Made by a program: the position numbers and the translations under genes. A model generated the notes under the pieces. It was not told the origin of the DNA. It made no database searches and worked only from the letters and a program-made list of their open reading frames with translations. This document shows, one piece after another, positions 1 through 8,424 of a stretch of 64,000 nucleotides of DNA (its first letter is position 1; each line of letters starts with the position of its first letter). The stretch comes from Streptomyces spectabilis (GTDB lineage: Bacteria > Actinomycetota > Actinomycetes > Streptomycetales > Streptomycetaceae), in assembly GCF_008704795.1 (NCBI RefSeq), contig NZ_CP023690.1, forward strand, positions 7,946,501-8,010,500, in the 5' to 3' direction.

Positions 1-696
1 GGTCATGTTGGTGCCGGCGAGCTTGCCGTTCGGGATGATCACGAGGTTGTTGGAGAGGTTCCGCACCACCGTGTTGCGCCAGTTGATGTCGACGACGTAG
101 CCCTCCTCGCCGCTGCTCAGCCGGATGTAGTCACCGGGCTGCACGGTCTTCGCGGCGAGGATGTGCACGCCCGCGAACAGGTTCGCCAGGGTGTCCTGGA
201 GCGCGAGCGCCACCGCGAGCCCGCCCACGCCGAGAGCGGTGAGCAGCGGCGCGATGGACACGCCGAGGGTCTGCAGGACGACGAGGAAGCCGATCGCGAG
301 CACGATGACGCGCGTGATGTTCACGAATATGGTCGCCGAGCCCGCCACGCCGGAGCGGGACTGCGCCAGGCCCTTCACGAGCCCCGCCACGATCCGCGCC
401 GCGGTGACCGTCGCGGCGAGGATCAGCAGCGCCGTCAGGACGAGATTGACGTTCCGTCCGGTACGGGACGTCAGCGGCAGCGCGGCGGCCGCCGAGGCCA
501 GGCCCGCCACGATCGCGGCGCACGGCACCAGGGCGCGGGCGGCGTCGACCATCACGTCGTCGCCGTTCCACCGGGTGCGGGTCGCGCGCACGCCGAGCCA
601 GCGCAGTGTCGCCCGCGCGAGCAGCGCGGCCGCGAAGCCGCAGACCACGGCGATCCCGGCGAACATCAGGTCGTGCAGGGTGAGGGCTCGGTCCAT
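1..696 (-). CDS. Mechanosensitive ion channel, MscS family (3' end outside window)
   Basis: Small-conductance mechanosensitive channel of the inner membrane, which releases solutes on osmotic down-shock. The 232 visible residues start at an ATG (complement of 694-696) and run off the left edge without a stop. Hydrophobic segments lie near residues 6-28, 55-75 and 86-106. They are followed by the glycine/alanine-rich pore helix of the family (about 140-165, containing ALGVGGLAVALALQDTLANL). The beta domain then begins, with VQPGDYIRL, the GYVVDINWRNT strand and the NLVIIPNGKL segment, all classic MscS signatures. It is transcribed away from the AraC-type gene, with a 142-nt gap. The family call is firm; the C-terminal part cannot be judged. 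Confidence 0.92.
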   Translation of the reverse strand, partial: MDRALTLHDLMFAGIAVVCGFAAALLARATLRWLGVRATRTRWNGDDVMVDAARALVPCAAIVAGLASAAAALPLTSRTGRNVNLVLTALLILAATVTAARIVAGLVKGLAQSRSGVAGSATIFVNITRVIVLAIGFLVVLQTLGVSIAPLLTALGVGGLAVALALQDTLANLFAGVHILAAKTVQPGDYIRLSSGEEGYVVDINWRNTVVRNLSNNLVIIPNGKLAGTNMT

Positions 697-838
697 CAAT
701 GGGCTCCCGTGGTCGGCCGTTTCGCTCCGTGCCCCCGGTGGCGCGTACGCCTCCGCGCGATGACACGGCCGCCCATCCTGCCCTACCCGAACGAACCCTC
801 CGCACCGGGCCCCACCTGCGCTCTTCGCACCAGGCGCG

Positions 839-1813
839 TCATTCGCGGGGCCGCCCGAGCCCGCCGTGGGCGGCCCGGTACTCGCCGGGTGGCATTCCGT
901 AGGTGGCGCGGAAGAGGCGGGTGAAGTGGGCGTGGTTCGTGAAGCCCCAGCGGGTGGCGATGGACTGGATGGTGCGGTCGGTCTGCGCGGGGTCCGTGAG
1001 GGCGCGTTGGCACTGGTGGAGGCGTTCGGTGCGGATGAGGGCCGCGGGGGTGAGGCCTGAGGTGGCCAGGACCTGTTGCAGACGGCGCAGGGAGATGTGG
1101 TGGGCGTGGGCGACGGTCCGGGGACAGAGGCCGGGGTCACCCAGGTGCTGGTGGACGAAGGACGTGATCCGGGCGAGCAGAGCCTGTTGCTGGCTCTTGG
1201 GCGTCAGCGTGCCCTGGCTGTCGAGTTCGTGGGCCAGCAGGGTGGTCAGCAGTTCCAGGGCGGGGTCGAGAAGGCGCTCGATGTCCGCGGCGCGAGCGGG
1301 GGTGCGCGGCCGGGCCAGCTCGTACAGGCAGCGGGAGAGGACCGCTCCGATGCCCGTGTCGCCGTCGAGGCGGCGGGCCAGCAGCGGTGCCAGCTGGGCC
1401 GCGGTGAAGGGCAGGAGGGCCTTGGGGACGACGAGGCTCTCGTGGATTCCGGTCTCGTGCCGTGCCCGGCAGGGCTGCGAGGAGTCGGTGAGGACGAGGT
1501 CACCGGCGTTCAGGTAGGCCTCCTGGCTCCCCTGGCAGACCAGGCCGGTGCCGGTCCGGACGACGTCGAGCAGGTAGCGCTCCGGGTCCGACCTGCGGAT
1601 CAGCTTCTCGGTGCGCTCCGCGGAGAACGCCCCCACGGTGCCGGTCGCCAACTGGAGGGCGCGCGAACCGCGCACCAGCGTCGAGGCTTGGAACTCCGTC
1701 GTGTCGTCGCGGCGCACATGGGTGGGGATCAGGACGCGGGAGGCCAGTTCGTACCAGCCCTCGAACCGCTCTCCCGCGGGCAGCTCCTCGGTGGTGAAGG
1801 TCGTCTCTCTCAC
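839..1813 (-). CDS. AraC-family transcriptional regulator
   Basis: DNA-binding regulator of 324 aa. The N-terminal two thirds (about 20-200) form the sensor domain seen in AraC proteins of the AraC_binding_2 type. The C-terminal 100 residues form the double helix-turn-helix, including IQSIATRWGFTNHAHFTRLF and the terminal GMPPGEYR signature. I chose the GTG at 1813 because AGGGA lies just upstream and the sensor-domain homology begins there. A longer reading from an ATG at 1945 would add 44 Arg/Pro-rich residues that look non-coding. The ligand and target are unknown. It is followed on the same strand, 142 nt away, by the MscS gene, and no target is evident. Confidence 0.88.
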   Translation of the reverse strand: MRETTFTTEELPAGERFEGWYELASRVLIPTHVRRDDTTEFQASTLVRGSRALQLATGTVGAFSAERTEKLIRRSDPERYLLDVVRTGTGLVCQGSQEAYLNAGDLVLTDSSQPCRARHETGIHESLVVPKALLPFTAAQLAPLLARRLDGDTGIGAVLSRCLYELARPRTPARAADIERLLDPALELLTTLLAHELDSQGTLTPKSQQQALLARITSFVHQHLGDPGLCPRTVAHAHHISLRRLQQVLATSGLTPAALIRTERLHQCQRALTDPAQTDRTIQSIATRWGFTNHAHFTRLFRATYGMPPGEYRAAHGGLGRPRE

Positions 1814-1957
1814 TCGTCCCTGCCCTTTCGTCCGGAGGGGCGGGTTCGGCTTCCCCCGTGGCCCGCGGCGGCGGACCGTCGAAGAACCCACCATGCGCCT
1901 GCACGCCTTGCGGAAACCTTGAGCGAACCTGGAATCCGCCGGCAAGGACCTGTAGCT

Positions 1958-2857
1958 CTAGGCGACCAGGCGCAGCGCCCCCTCCGCCACGCCCACGCGC
2001 ACGCTCTGCCCCCACCCGAGTTCGATGGCGTCGTTCTCCATGCCGTCGCCGAAGGCGACCAGGCGGTCGGACTCGACGGTGAGCCACAGGCGTTGGCCGG
2101 CCGTCAGCTCGCCGCGGACCAGGGTGGTGCCGGTCGCGGGGGACGGCCAGGCCTCGCGTACGAACCACAGCAGGCGGGGGTCGGTCGCGCCCGGGAGGCG
2201 GGGGCCGTCGGCACACTGCCGCCGGAGCGAGCCCAGCCAGCCGGTGGCCCCGGTGCCGGTGCCGATGACCACGCCGGAGGAGGCCTGGGCCTCCGGGCCC
2301 GAGGGGTCGGCGGCGGAGCCGATGCGGTAGCGGGCGGTCTGGTGTCCGGCGGCGCCGACGTAGATCTCGTTGAGGGCGCGCAGGCGCTGGCCGTCGTCGG
2401 TGACGGCCTCGGCCATGGTGAGCTCCGCGGCCCCGGCGGCGCCCGCCGCCGCGTGCGGGAGCAGCTTCGCGGTGTCGGCGGCCCGGTGCGGCACCAGGAC
2501 GCCCGGGTTGCGCCCCGGCTCGGCGTCGACGCCGATGACGGGCTGGCCCGTCAGGTACTTGGCCGCGTTGGCGACGAGCCCGTCCTGCCCGACCACGACC
2601 ACCACGTCCTCGGGCGCGAACAGGAACCGGTCGAGGTCCGCGCGCTCCACCCGGGTGTGCCGCCAGCGCAGCGGCACCGCGGCCGCCACGTCGGCGAGGG
2701 CGCCCTTGGCGCGCCGGTGCCGCTCGGCCACCTCCTCGACGGCGCGCCCGCGCGAGGACAGGAAGAACGCCGCGTGCCCGTGCGTGCCGTGCCGGGCGAT
2801 CAGCTCCTCGTACTCGGTGCGCCGGTGCACGAGGACGGCGCGCGGTGCGAGGCTCAT
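1958..2857 (-). CDS. NAD kinase-like protein
   Basis: A 299-aa protein related to ATP-NAD kinases. A GQDG motif after a hydrophobic strand (VVVVVGQDGLVANAAKYL) stands where NAD kinases have GGDG. Downstream, GVVIGTGTGATGW corresponds to the TPTGSTAY nucleotide loop. The first Gly of the GGDG motif is replaced by Gln, so true NAD kinase activity is uncertain. Its ATG overlaps the stop of the upstream SPFH gene by 4 nt (ATGA), so the two are translationally coupled and probably work together. Both would be driven by the promoter at 3909-3952. The function of the pair is not established here. Confidence 0.75.
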   Translation of the reverse strand: MSLAPRAVLVHRRTEYEELIARHGTHGHAAFFLSSRGRAVEEVAERHRRAKGALADVAAAVPLRWRHTRVERADLDRFLFAPEDVVVVVGQDGLVANAAKYLTGQPVIGVDAEPGRNPGVLVPHRAADTAKLLPHAAAGAAGAAELTMAEAVTDDGQRLRALNEIYVGAAGHQTARYRIGSAADPSGPEAQASSGVVIGTGTGATGWLGSLRRQCADGPRLPGATDPRLLWFVREAWPSPATGTTLVRGELTAGQRLWLTVESDRLVAFGDGMENDAIELGWGQSVRVGVAEGALRLVA

Positions 2858-3888
2858 GACCGCCCGCCGCCGGACGCGCCGGAGCCGTTCCCGGAGCCGC
2901 GGCCGAGCTTCGCGAGCAGCCCCGTGACGACGTCCGGCGACAGCGTGAGGCTCTCGATGCGCGGCACGTTCTCGGCGAGGCGGGTGGCGGCGAGGGCGTG
3001 CAGGGTGGCGGCGTCGGCGGTCGCGTGCGCGGCGAGCCAGGCCGTCTGGGCCGCCGCGCGGCCCTCGCCGACGGCACGGGCGGCCTCTGCCTCGGCCCGC
3101 GCGAGCCGTACCGTACGGGCGGCCTCCGCCTCGGCGCGCACGGCGTCGGCCGCGGCGTTCTCCTCTGCCTCGCGGCGCGCGTTGGTGCCGCGCTGCTCGA
3201 CCAGGCGCTCCTCCTGACGGGCGAGTTCGATGCGGCTCGCCAGCTCGTTCTCGGCGATGGCGCGCTCGCGCTCGACGGCCACGGCCCGGCGCTCGTACGT
3301 CGCCCGGTCGGCGTCCTGCTGCACGCGCTCGCGCGCCGGGGTGCGCAGGGCCCGCTCCACCTCGGGCTCGGGCCGGATGGCGACGACGCGTACGGCGACG
3401 ACGTCGATGCCCGTCGCGGGCAGCCGCGGCTCGGCGGCGAGGCCCTCGGTGACGCGCTCGCGGACCGCCGCGACCCCGTCGGCGAGCGCGGCCGCGAGCG
3501 GCGTGCGGGCCAGCAGGTCCAGGGCGTGCTGCTGCGCCGACTCGGTGAGCAGGGTGGACAGTTGCTCCAGGGGAGCGGACCGCCAGGCGCCGGTGTCCGG
3601 GTCCACGGAGAAGTCGAGACGGGCCGCCGCGAGCGCCGGGTCGCTGATCCGGTACGTCACGGTGGCCTGCACGGTGACGTCCTGGAAGTCGGCGGTGCGG
3701 GCGTGGAAGACGACCGCCAGCTCCCGGTCGTCGACGGGCACTTCGGACAGGGCGGCGCTGAGCGGCCGGAACCAGAAGCTGAGCCCCGGCCCGTCGTGGC
3801 GCAGCCGGCCGCCCTGGTGGTGGCGGATGTGGGCGGTGGGCGCGGAGCGCAGATGGCGCAGGCCGAGGCGCCGGGTGATGTCGGCCAT
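2854..3888 (-). CDS. SPFH / Band-7 domain protein
   Basis: A 344-aa SPFH (stomatin/prohibitin/flotillin) protein. The SPFH domain spans about residues 10-190, with the strand pattern VQATVTYRISDP and the VRVVAIRPEPEVERAL helix junction. A long charged, alanine/glutamate-rich helix follows (about 190-300), as in flotillin-like scaffolds. A glycine/serine-rich tail (GRGSGNGSGASGGG) ends the protein. No N-terminal membrane anchor is obvious. The start has a good GGGAGGT ribosome site. It is the first gene of a two-gene unit with the NAD-kinase-like gene. The inverted-repeat promoter immediately upstream suggests repressor control. Confidence 0.85.
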   Translation of the reverse strand: MADITRRLGLRHLRSAPTAHIRHHQGGRLRHDGPGLSFWFRPLSAALSEVPVDDRELAVVFHARTADFQDVTVQATVTYRISDPALAAARLDFSVDPDTGAWRSAPLEQLSTLLTESAQQHALDLLARTPLAAALADGVAAVRERVTEGLAAEPRLPATGIDVVAVRVVAIRPEPEVERALRTPARERVQQDADRATYERRAVAVERERAIAENELASRIELARQEERLVEQRGTNARREAEENAAADAVRAEAEAARTVRLARAEAEAARAVGEGRAAAQTAWLAAHATADAATLHALAATRLAENVPRIESLTLSPDVVTGLLAKLGRGSGNGSGASGGGRS

Positions 3889-3908
3889 GGTGGACCTCCC
3901 CGTTTTTC

Positions 3909-3952
3909 GTCACCTCGACGATATGAGGTCGGCCGCTTATCGTCAAGGTGAC
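3909..3952 (-). promoter_or_regulatory. Promoter embedded in a 15-bp inverted repeat (putative operator)
   Basis: The arms 3909-3923 and 3938-3952 are inverted copies of GTCACCTYGACGATA with one mismatch, separated by 14 nt. On the minus strand they carry TTGACG (3946-3941) and TATCGT (3923-3918) exactly 17 nt apart, a good -35/-10 pair. The pair points to the SPFH gene, whose ATG is 30 nt further on. A dimeric repressor bound to the dyad would cover both promoter boxes. This is read directly from sequence; the regulator is unknown. Confidence 0.65.
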
Positions 3953-3990
3953 CCGAAAGGGTGGGCGGGGCCGGTCCGGCGGGCCGTCGC

Positions 3991-4809
3991 TCACTCCTTC
4001 CGGCCCACCCCCGCGTGGAGCGGCACCAGCGTCCCGTCCCGCACCTCGCCGACCCCGAGTCCGGGCCGCCAGTCGGGCGGTTGCACCAGGCCGGGCGCGA
4101 GGAGCGCGCACCCGGTGAAGAACCGCTCCGTCTGCGCCCGGGTGCGCGGCACGAGTGTGACGCCGCCCGTCGTGTACCGGTCCACGGCCTCGCCGACCCA
4201 CGCGGTCTCCTCGTCGCCCGACAGCTGCGAGAGCACCAGGTGGCTGCCGGGCGCGAGCGCGTCCAGGAGGCGCGCGACGATGGCGTGCGCGCCGTCCTCG
4301 TCGGTGAGGAAGTGCGTCACGGCGATGAGCGACAGGGCCACGGGCCGGGCGAAGTCCAGTACCTCCGCGGCGCGTTCGAGGATCAGCTCGGGGTCGCGCG
4401 CGTCCGCCTCGACGAACGCCGTGGCCCCGGCCCCGGTGCCGCTGAGGAGCCCCGCCGCGTGCACGCGGACCAGCGGGTCGTGGTCCACGTACACGACCCG
4501 CGCCTCGGGTGCGATGTCCTGTGCGACGCGGTGGAGGTTCGGCTCCGTCGGGATGCCGCTGCCGATGTCGAGGAACTGGCGTACTCCGGCCGCTCCCGCG
4601 AGATGACGCGTGGCGCGCTGCATGAACCAGCGGTTGTGCCGGGCGCCGTACTTGGCGGTCGGGTCGAGCGCCACGATCCGCGTACCGAACTCGGCGTCCG
4701 CCGGGAAGTGATGGGCGCCTCCCAGGAACCAGTCGTAGACGCGGGCGGGGTGCGGCCTGCCGGTGTCGATGTCGGCGCTGCCTTCGCCGTCCGAGGGTGC
4801 TGCTGCCAT
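3991..4809 (-). CDS. SAM-dependent methyltransferase, DUF574 family
   Basis: A 272-aa class I methyltransferase of the actinobacterial DUF574 (Methyltransf_19) family. It shows the family N-terminus (HPARVYDWFLGGAHHFPAD), motif I at VRQFLDIGSGIPTEPNLH, an acidic strand end at VVYVDHDPL, and ALSLIAVTHFLTDED downstream. AGGAGG lies upstream of the ATG. Substrates of this very abundant Streptomyces family are mostly unknown. It lies 21 kb from the polyketide cluster, on the other strand and with no coupled genes, so I do not link it to the pyrone methylation step. Confidence 0.88.
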   Translation of the reverse strand: MAAAPSDGEGSADIDTGRPHPARVYDWFLGGAHHFPADAEFGTRIVALDPTAKYGARHNRWFMQRATRHLAGAAGVRQFLDIGSGIPTEPNLHRVAQDIAPEARVVYVDHDPLVRVHAAGLLSGTGAGATAFVEADARDPELILERAAEVLDFARPVALSLIAVTHFLTDEDGAHAIVARLLDALAPGSHLVLSQLSGDEETAWVGEAVDRYTTGGVTLVPRTRAQTERFFTGCALLAPGLVQPPDWRPGLGVGEVRDGTLVPLHAGVGRKE

Positions 4810-4960
4810 GCCCTAACTCCTCCTGAGTGTCCGGGTGTTCGTGTGGTCGGAGCGCGCGAGGGGCGGTGCGCGACGCGTGTGAAGGTCCGTACGAAAGTCC
4901 GTGCGCGGGGTCTTCCCGTCGGCGTTCCTTTATGCAACTCTCCTACCAAATCCCGGCCGC

Positions 4961-4978
4961 GACGGGCTCTCGCCCGTC
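4961..4978 (+). promoter_or_regulatory. Short perfect hairpin upstream of the ROK gene
   Basis: GACGGGC and GCCCGTC are separated by TCTC, 41 nt before the ROK start codon, in the divergent region between the methyltransferase and ROK genes. It could be an autoregulatory operator or an RNA hairpin. Only the symmetry is seen. Confidence 0.3.
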
Positions 4979-5018
4979 AACGGGGCTGCTCCACCACGAC
5001 TTCCGGGGTGCAGAAGTG

Positions 5019-6146
5019 ATGCGAAAACGGACGCGCGGCCACGACCTGGCCGGACTGCGCCGCCTGAACACCACCGTCATCCTCCGCGCCCTGCACCGCC
5101 GCAGCCCCCAGACCCTCGCCGAACTCGCCGCGGGCACCGGCCTGTCCCGGCCCACCGTCGAGGCCGTCCTGGAGGACCTCGTCGCACGGGCCTGGGTGAC
5201 GGAGGCGGCGGCCGGGGAGCGCGCGCGGGGCCGTCCCGCGCGGCGGTTCCGCTTCCGGAGCGAGGCCGGACACGTGCTCGGCGCGGACATAGGGTTGCAC
5301 AAGATGGTGCTGCTCCTCGCCGACCTCGGCGGCACCGTCCTGGCCGCCGAACGCGCCGACATCGACCCGCTGTTGGGCGGAGGGCCCCGGCTCGCACTGC
5401 TCCAGCGCGCGATGGACGCCTTCCTCGACGCGCACGCCGTGCGCCGCGACACCGTCCTCGCGCGCTGCGTCGGCGTGCCCGGCGTCGTCGACGCGGGCGG
5501 CCACCTCACCTCCGTCGTCGTGCCCGAGTGGTCGGGCGTGGACCTGCGGCGGCTGCTCTCCGACGGCGAGACGGGCCACACCCTCGTCGAGAACGACGTG
5601 AACCTCGCCGTGCTCGCCGAGCGCTGGCAGGGCGCCGCGACGCTGGCGGGCGACGTCGTCTGCGTCCTCACCGGACACCGCGTGTCCTGCGCCCTGACCA
5701 TCGGCGGGCGGCTGCACCGGGGCGGCCGCGGCGGCGCGGGCGAGCTGGGCCTGCTGCCGCTGCTCGGCCTCGACACCGCGCAGGAGGCCCTCGCCTGGCC
5801 CGGGCCGCGCCGCCCGGGCGAGTCCGAGGTGGCCGCGCTCGCGCGCGCCGCGGACGCCGGGGAGGCGCGCGCGCTCGCCGCCCTCGCGGACTTCGCCGAG
5901 CGGCTCGCGCCCGGCATCGCCGCCCTCGCGCTCGCCGTCGACCCCGAGCTGATCGTGCTCACCGGCGGCGCGACACCGCTCGGCACCCACCTCGTGCCGC
6001 CCCTGGAGGCGCGGCTGCGCCCGCTGACGCTGCACCTGCCGAGGATCGCGGTCAGCTCGCTCGGCGAGCGCGGCGTGGCCCTCGGCGCGGTGCGCAAGGC
6101 ACTCGACCTCGTGGAGGAGGAACTGCTCGCGGACACGGCCGACTAG
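5019..6146 (+). CDS. ROK-family transcriptional regulator
   Basis: A 375-aa regulator with an N-terminal winged helix (about 10-70: LNTTVILRALHRRSPQTLAELAAGTGLSRPTVEAVLEDL) and a C-terminal ROK domain (VLGADIGLHKMVLLLADLGG). The cysteine-rich zinc motif of ROK sugar kinases (CxCGxxGC) is absent; GRGGAGELGLLP stands there instead, so this is a regulator and not a kinase. I chose the ATG at 5019 because the HTH begins right after it; upstream in-frame sequence looks non-coding. It directly precedes the ABC sugar operon on the same strand (65-nt gap to the binding-protein start) and is probably its local, sugar-responsive repressor. Confidence 0.85.
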   Translation: MRKRTRGHDLAGLRRLNTTVILRALHRRSPQTLAELAAGTGLSRPTVEAVLEDLVARAWVTEAAAGERARGRPARRFRFRSEAGHVLGADIGLHKMVLLLADLGGTVLAAERADIDPLLGGGPRLALLQRAMDAFLDAHAVRRDTVLARCVGVPGVVDAGGHLTSVVVPEWSGVDLRRLLSDGETGHTLVENDVNLAVLAERWQGAATLAGDVVCVLTGHRVSCALTIGGRLHRGGRGGAGELGLLPLLGLDTAQEALAWPGPRRPGESEVAALARAADAGEARALAALADFAERLAPGIAALALAVDPELIVLTGGATPLGTHLVPPLEARLRPLTLHLPRIAVSSLGERGVALGAVRKALDLVEEELLADTAD

Positions 6147-6211
6147 GCGAGGCCCGGCGGCCCCCACCCCCGATCCCCATTCGAGGATCCCCAGTCGAAG
6201 CGGAGGCGCGT

Positions 6212-7480
6212 ATGCGCAGGAGGACCCTCCTCCGCTCTGGTCTTGCGGCGGCGTCGGCACCCGCGCTCGCCGCCTGCGCGGACCAGGGCGGCGGCGGCAG
6301 CGAAGGCGGCGGCCGCACCACGCTCTCGTACGGCATGTGGGACCCGGCGCAGGTGCCGGGCATGCGGCGGATCATCGCGGCGTTCAAGGAGCGCAACCCC
6401 GGGATATCCGTGCGCATCGAGCTCACCCCGTGGGCCAGCTACTGGACCACCCTGAAGACCTCGATGCGCGGCGGCACCGCCCCCGACGTGTTCTGGATGA
6501 ACGCCGTCAACTTCCAGCTGTACGCGGCCCACGGCGTCCTGGAGCCCCTCGCCGAGCGCATCGCGCGCGACGCCACCCCGCTGGAGAGGCATCCGGCACA
6601 GCTCGTGCGGCTCTACGCCTACGAGGGCACCCAGTACGGCATCCCGAAGGACTTCGACACCATCGGGCTCTGGTACAACAAGGCCCTCTTCGACAAGGCG
6701 CGCGTCCCCTACCCCGACCCCACCTGGACGTGGGACGACCTGCGCGCCGCGGCCGCCGAGCTGACCGACCCGCACGAGCGCGTGCACGGCTTCGCCGCCG
6801 AGATGCACCGCCAGTTCGTCATCTATCCGACCGTCTTCGCCGCGGACGGCTACGTCCTGCGCGACGGCCGCTCCGGGTTCGGCGACGACCGGACCATCGA
6901 GGGCCTGCGGTTCCTCACCGACATGATCGACCGCGGCTGGTCGCCGCCGCAGAGCGCGATGGTCGAGAACGTCGCCCGGGTGCGCTACTGGTCGGAGAAG
7001 GTGGCCATGGTGTACGACGTGTCGGCGATGTCCGGGCAGATGTACGCCGTGCCCGCGCTCAAGGACCACGGCGGCGTCACCGTCCTGCCCCGGGGCCGCC
7101 GCCGGGCCACCGTCATCCACGGCCTCGCCAACGTGATCTCCGCCAAGAGCGACAAGAAGGCGGCGGCCTGGAAGTTCGTCCACTTCATGGCGGGCCGCGA
7201 GGCCGCCGAGATCCAAGCCGAACTCGGCGTGACGATCTCCAGTTACGCCGGGACGCAGGACGCCTGGATGAAGTCGATGCCCGAGTTCGACCTCAAGTCC
7301 TTCATCGACATGGAGAAGTACGCCGTCCCCTACCCCAGCTCGAAGAACACCGCCGTCTGGGAGAACCTCCAATATCCGCTCCTCGGCGCCGCGTTCAGCG
7401 GCAAGGGCGGGATCGAGGGGGCCGCGCGCACTCTGGGCGAGCAGATGGACCGGGCCCTGAAGGAGGAGCGCGACCGATGA
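6212..7480 (+). CDS. ABC transporter sugar-binding lipoprotein
   Basis: Extracellular solute-binding protein of family 1 (422 aa), the substrate receptor of a carbohydrate ABC importer. The N-terminus MRRRTLLRSGLAAA resembles a Tat signal and ends in a lipobox (LAAC, Cys22). A Gly/Ser linker and the mature domain follow, with typical features: FKERNPGISVRIE, GTAPDVFWMN, YGIPKDFDTIGLWYNKALF. GGAGG precedes the ATG by 5 nt. The stop overlaps the first permease start (ATGA). The ligand is not deducible; the downstream Gfo/Idh genes suggest a polyol or modified sugar. Confidence 0.9.
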   Translation: MRRRTLLRSGLAAASAPALAACADQGGGGSEGGGRTTLSYGMWDPAQVPGMRRIIAAFKERNPGISVRIELTPWASYWTTLKTSMRGGTAPDVFWMNAVNFQLYAAHGVLEPLAERIARDATPLERHPAQLVRLYAYEGTQYGIPKDFDTIGLWYNKALFDKARVPYPDPTWTWDDLRAAAAELTDPHERVHGFAAEMHRQFVIYPTVFAADGYVLRDGRSGFGDDRTIEGLRFLTDMIDRGWSPPQSAMVENVARVRYWSEKVAMVYDVSAMSGQMYAVPALKDHGGVTVLPRGRRRATVIHGLANVISAKSDKKAAAWKFVHFMAGREAAEIQAELGVTISSYAGTQDAWMKSMPEFDLKSFIDMEKYAVPYPSSKNTAVWENLQYPLLGAAFSGKGGIEGAARTLGEQMDRALKEERDR

Positions 7481-8424
7481 GTGTCTTCCCCGCGACCGCC
7501 GCCGCGAAGGCGGCCGACCGGCGCGCCGCCCGAGGCGCGGGCACCGGCCCCGCGAGCCGCGACCAGCGCGCCGCGTACCTGTTCATCGCCCCCCTCGGCC
7601 TGGGCTTCGCGCTCTTCTACTTCTGGCCGATGATCCAGACCTTCTACTTCAGCTTCACCGAGTTCGGCCCCTTCGGCGGCCACACCTGGATCGGCGGCGA
7701 CAACTACGCCCGCGTCGTCAAGGACGTCACCGTCTGGCAGGCGCTCGGCAACACCCTCGTCTACTGCGGCATCGGCCTGACCGCGCTGCCCCTCGCCCTC
7801 GTCATCGCCTCCCTGCTCAACCGCCGCGGCCTGCGCGCGGTCCCGCTGTACCGCGCCCTGTACTTCGTGCCGTTCGTGACCCTGCCCGTGGCCGTCGGCC
7901 TGGTCTGGAACTGGCTCTACAACGGCGACTTCGGACTCCTCAACGAGGTCCTCGGCTGGTTCGGCGTGGACCGCCGCTACTGGATCTCCGACCCCTCCAC
8001 GGCCGTCTTCGCCATCGGCGCCGTCATGGTCTGGTCGACCACCGGCTACTACTTGATCATCTTCATGGCGGGCATCAAGGGCATCCCGCGGGACTACTAC
8101 GAGGCCGCCGAGCTGGACGGCGCGGGCGCGGTGCGGCGCTTCTTCACCATCACGCTGCCGCTGCTCAGCCCCACGATCTTCTTCGCGTCCGTGATCTGCA
8201 TGATCCAGTCGCTCCAGGTGTTCGACCTGATCTACATCATGATGGGCGAGAAGAACCCGGCGGTCGGTGACACCCAGTCCGTCGTGGGCCTCTTCTACAA
8301 GTGGGCGTTCGTCGAGAACGCCCAGGGCGCCGCGGCCGCCCTGGCCTTCCTCCTGATGCTGCTCATCGCGGGCCTCACGTATCTCCAGTTCAGGCTCCAG
8401 CGGAGGTGGGTGCACTATGGGTGA
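7477..8424 (+). CDS. ABC transporter sugar permease (MalF-like)
   Basis: Inner-membrane permease of the carbohydrate uptake family 1, 315 aa, with six predicted membrane helices beginning at about residue 33 (AAYLFIAPLGLGFALFYFW). The cytoplasmic EAA loop that contacts the ATPase is seen as YYEAAELDGAGAVRRFFTI. Its start overlaps the binding-protein stop (ATGA) and its stop overlaps the second permease start by 8 nt, so the three genes form one operon. No ATPase is encoded nearby. In Streptomyces such systems commonly share the multi-use ATPase MsiK, which I infer here. Confidence 0.93.
   Translation: MSVFPATAAAKAADRRAARGAGTGPASRDQRAAYLFIAPLGLGFALFYFWPMIQTFYFSFTEFGPFGGHTWIGGDNYARVVKDVTVWQALGNTLVYCGIGLTALPLALVIASLLNRRGLRAVPLYRALYFVPFVTLPVAVGLVWNWLYNGDFGLLNEVLGWFGVDRRYWISDPSTAVFAIGAVMVWSTTGYYLIIFMAGIKGIPRDYYEAAELDGAGAVRRFFTITLPLLSPTIFFASVICMIQSLQVFDLIYIMMGEKNPAVGDTQSVVGLFYKWAFVENAQGAAAALAFLLMLLIAGLTYLQFRLQRRWVHYG

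Noticed and set aside
3991..4809. Methyltransferase as the pyrone O-methyltransferase of the cluster
   Set aside because: It belongs to DUF574, lies more than 21 kb from the cluster on the other strand, and has no coupled genes. The aurI-type gene is more likely beyond the window end.
5019..6146. ROK gene as a sugar kinase
   Set aside because: It has an N-terminal winged helix and lacks the cysteine zinc motif of ROK kinases.
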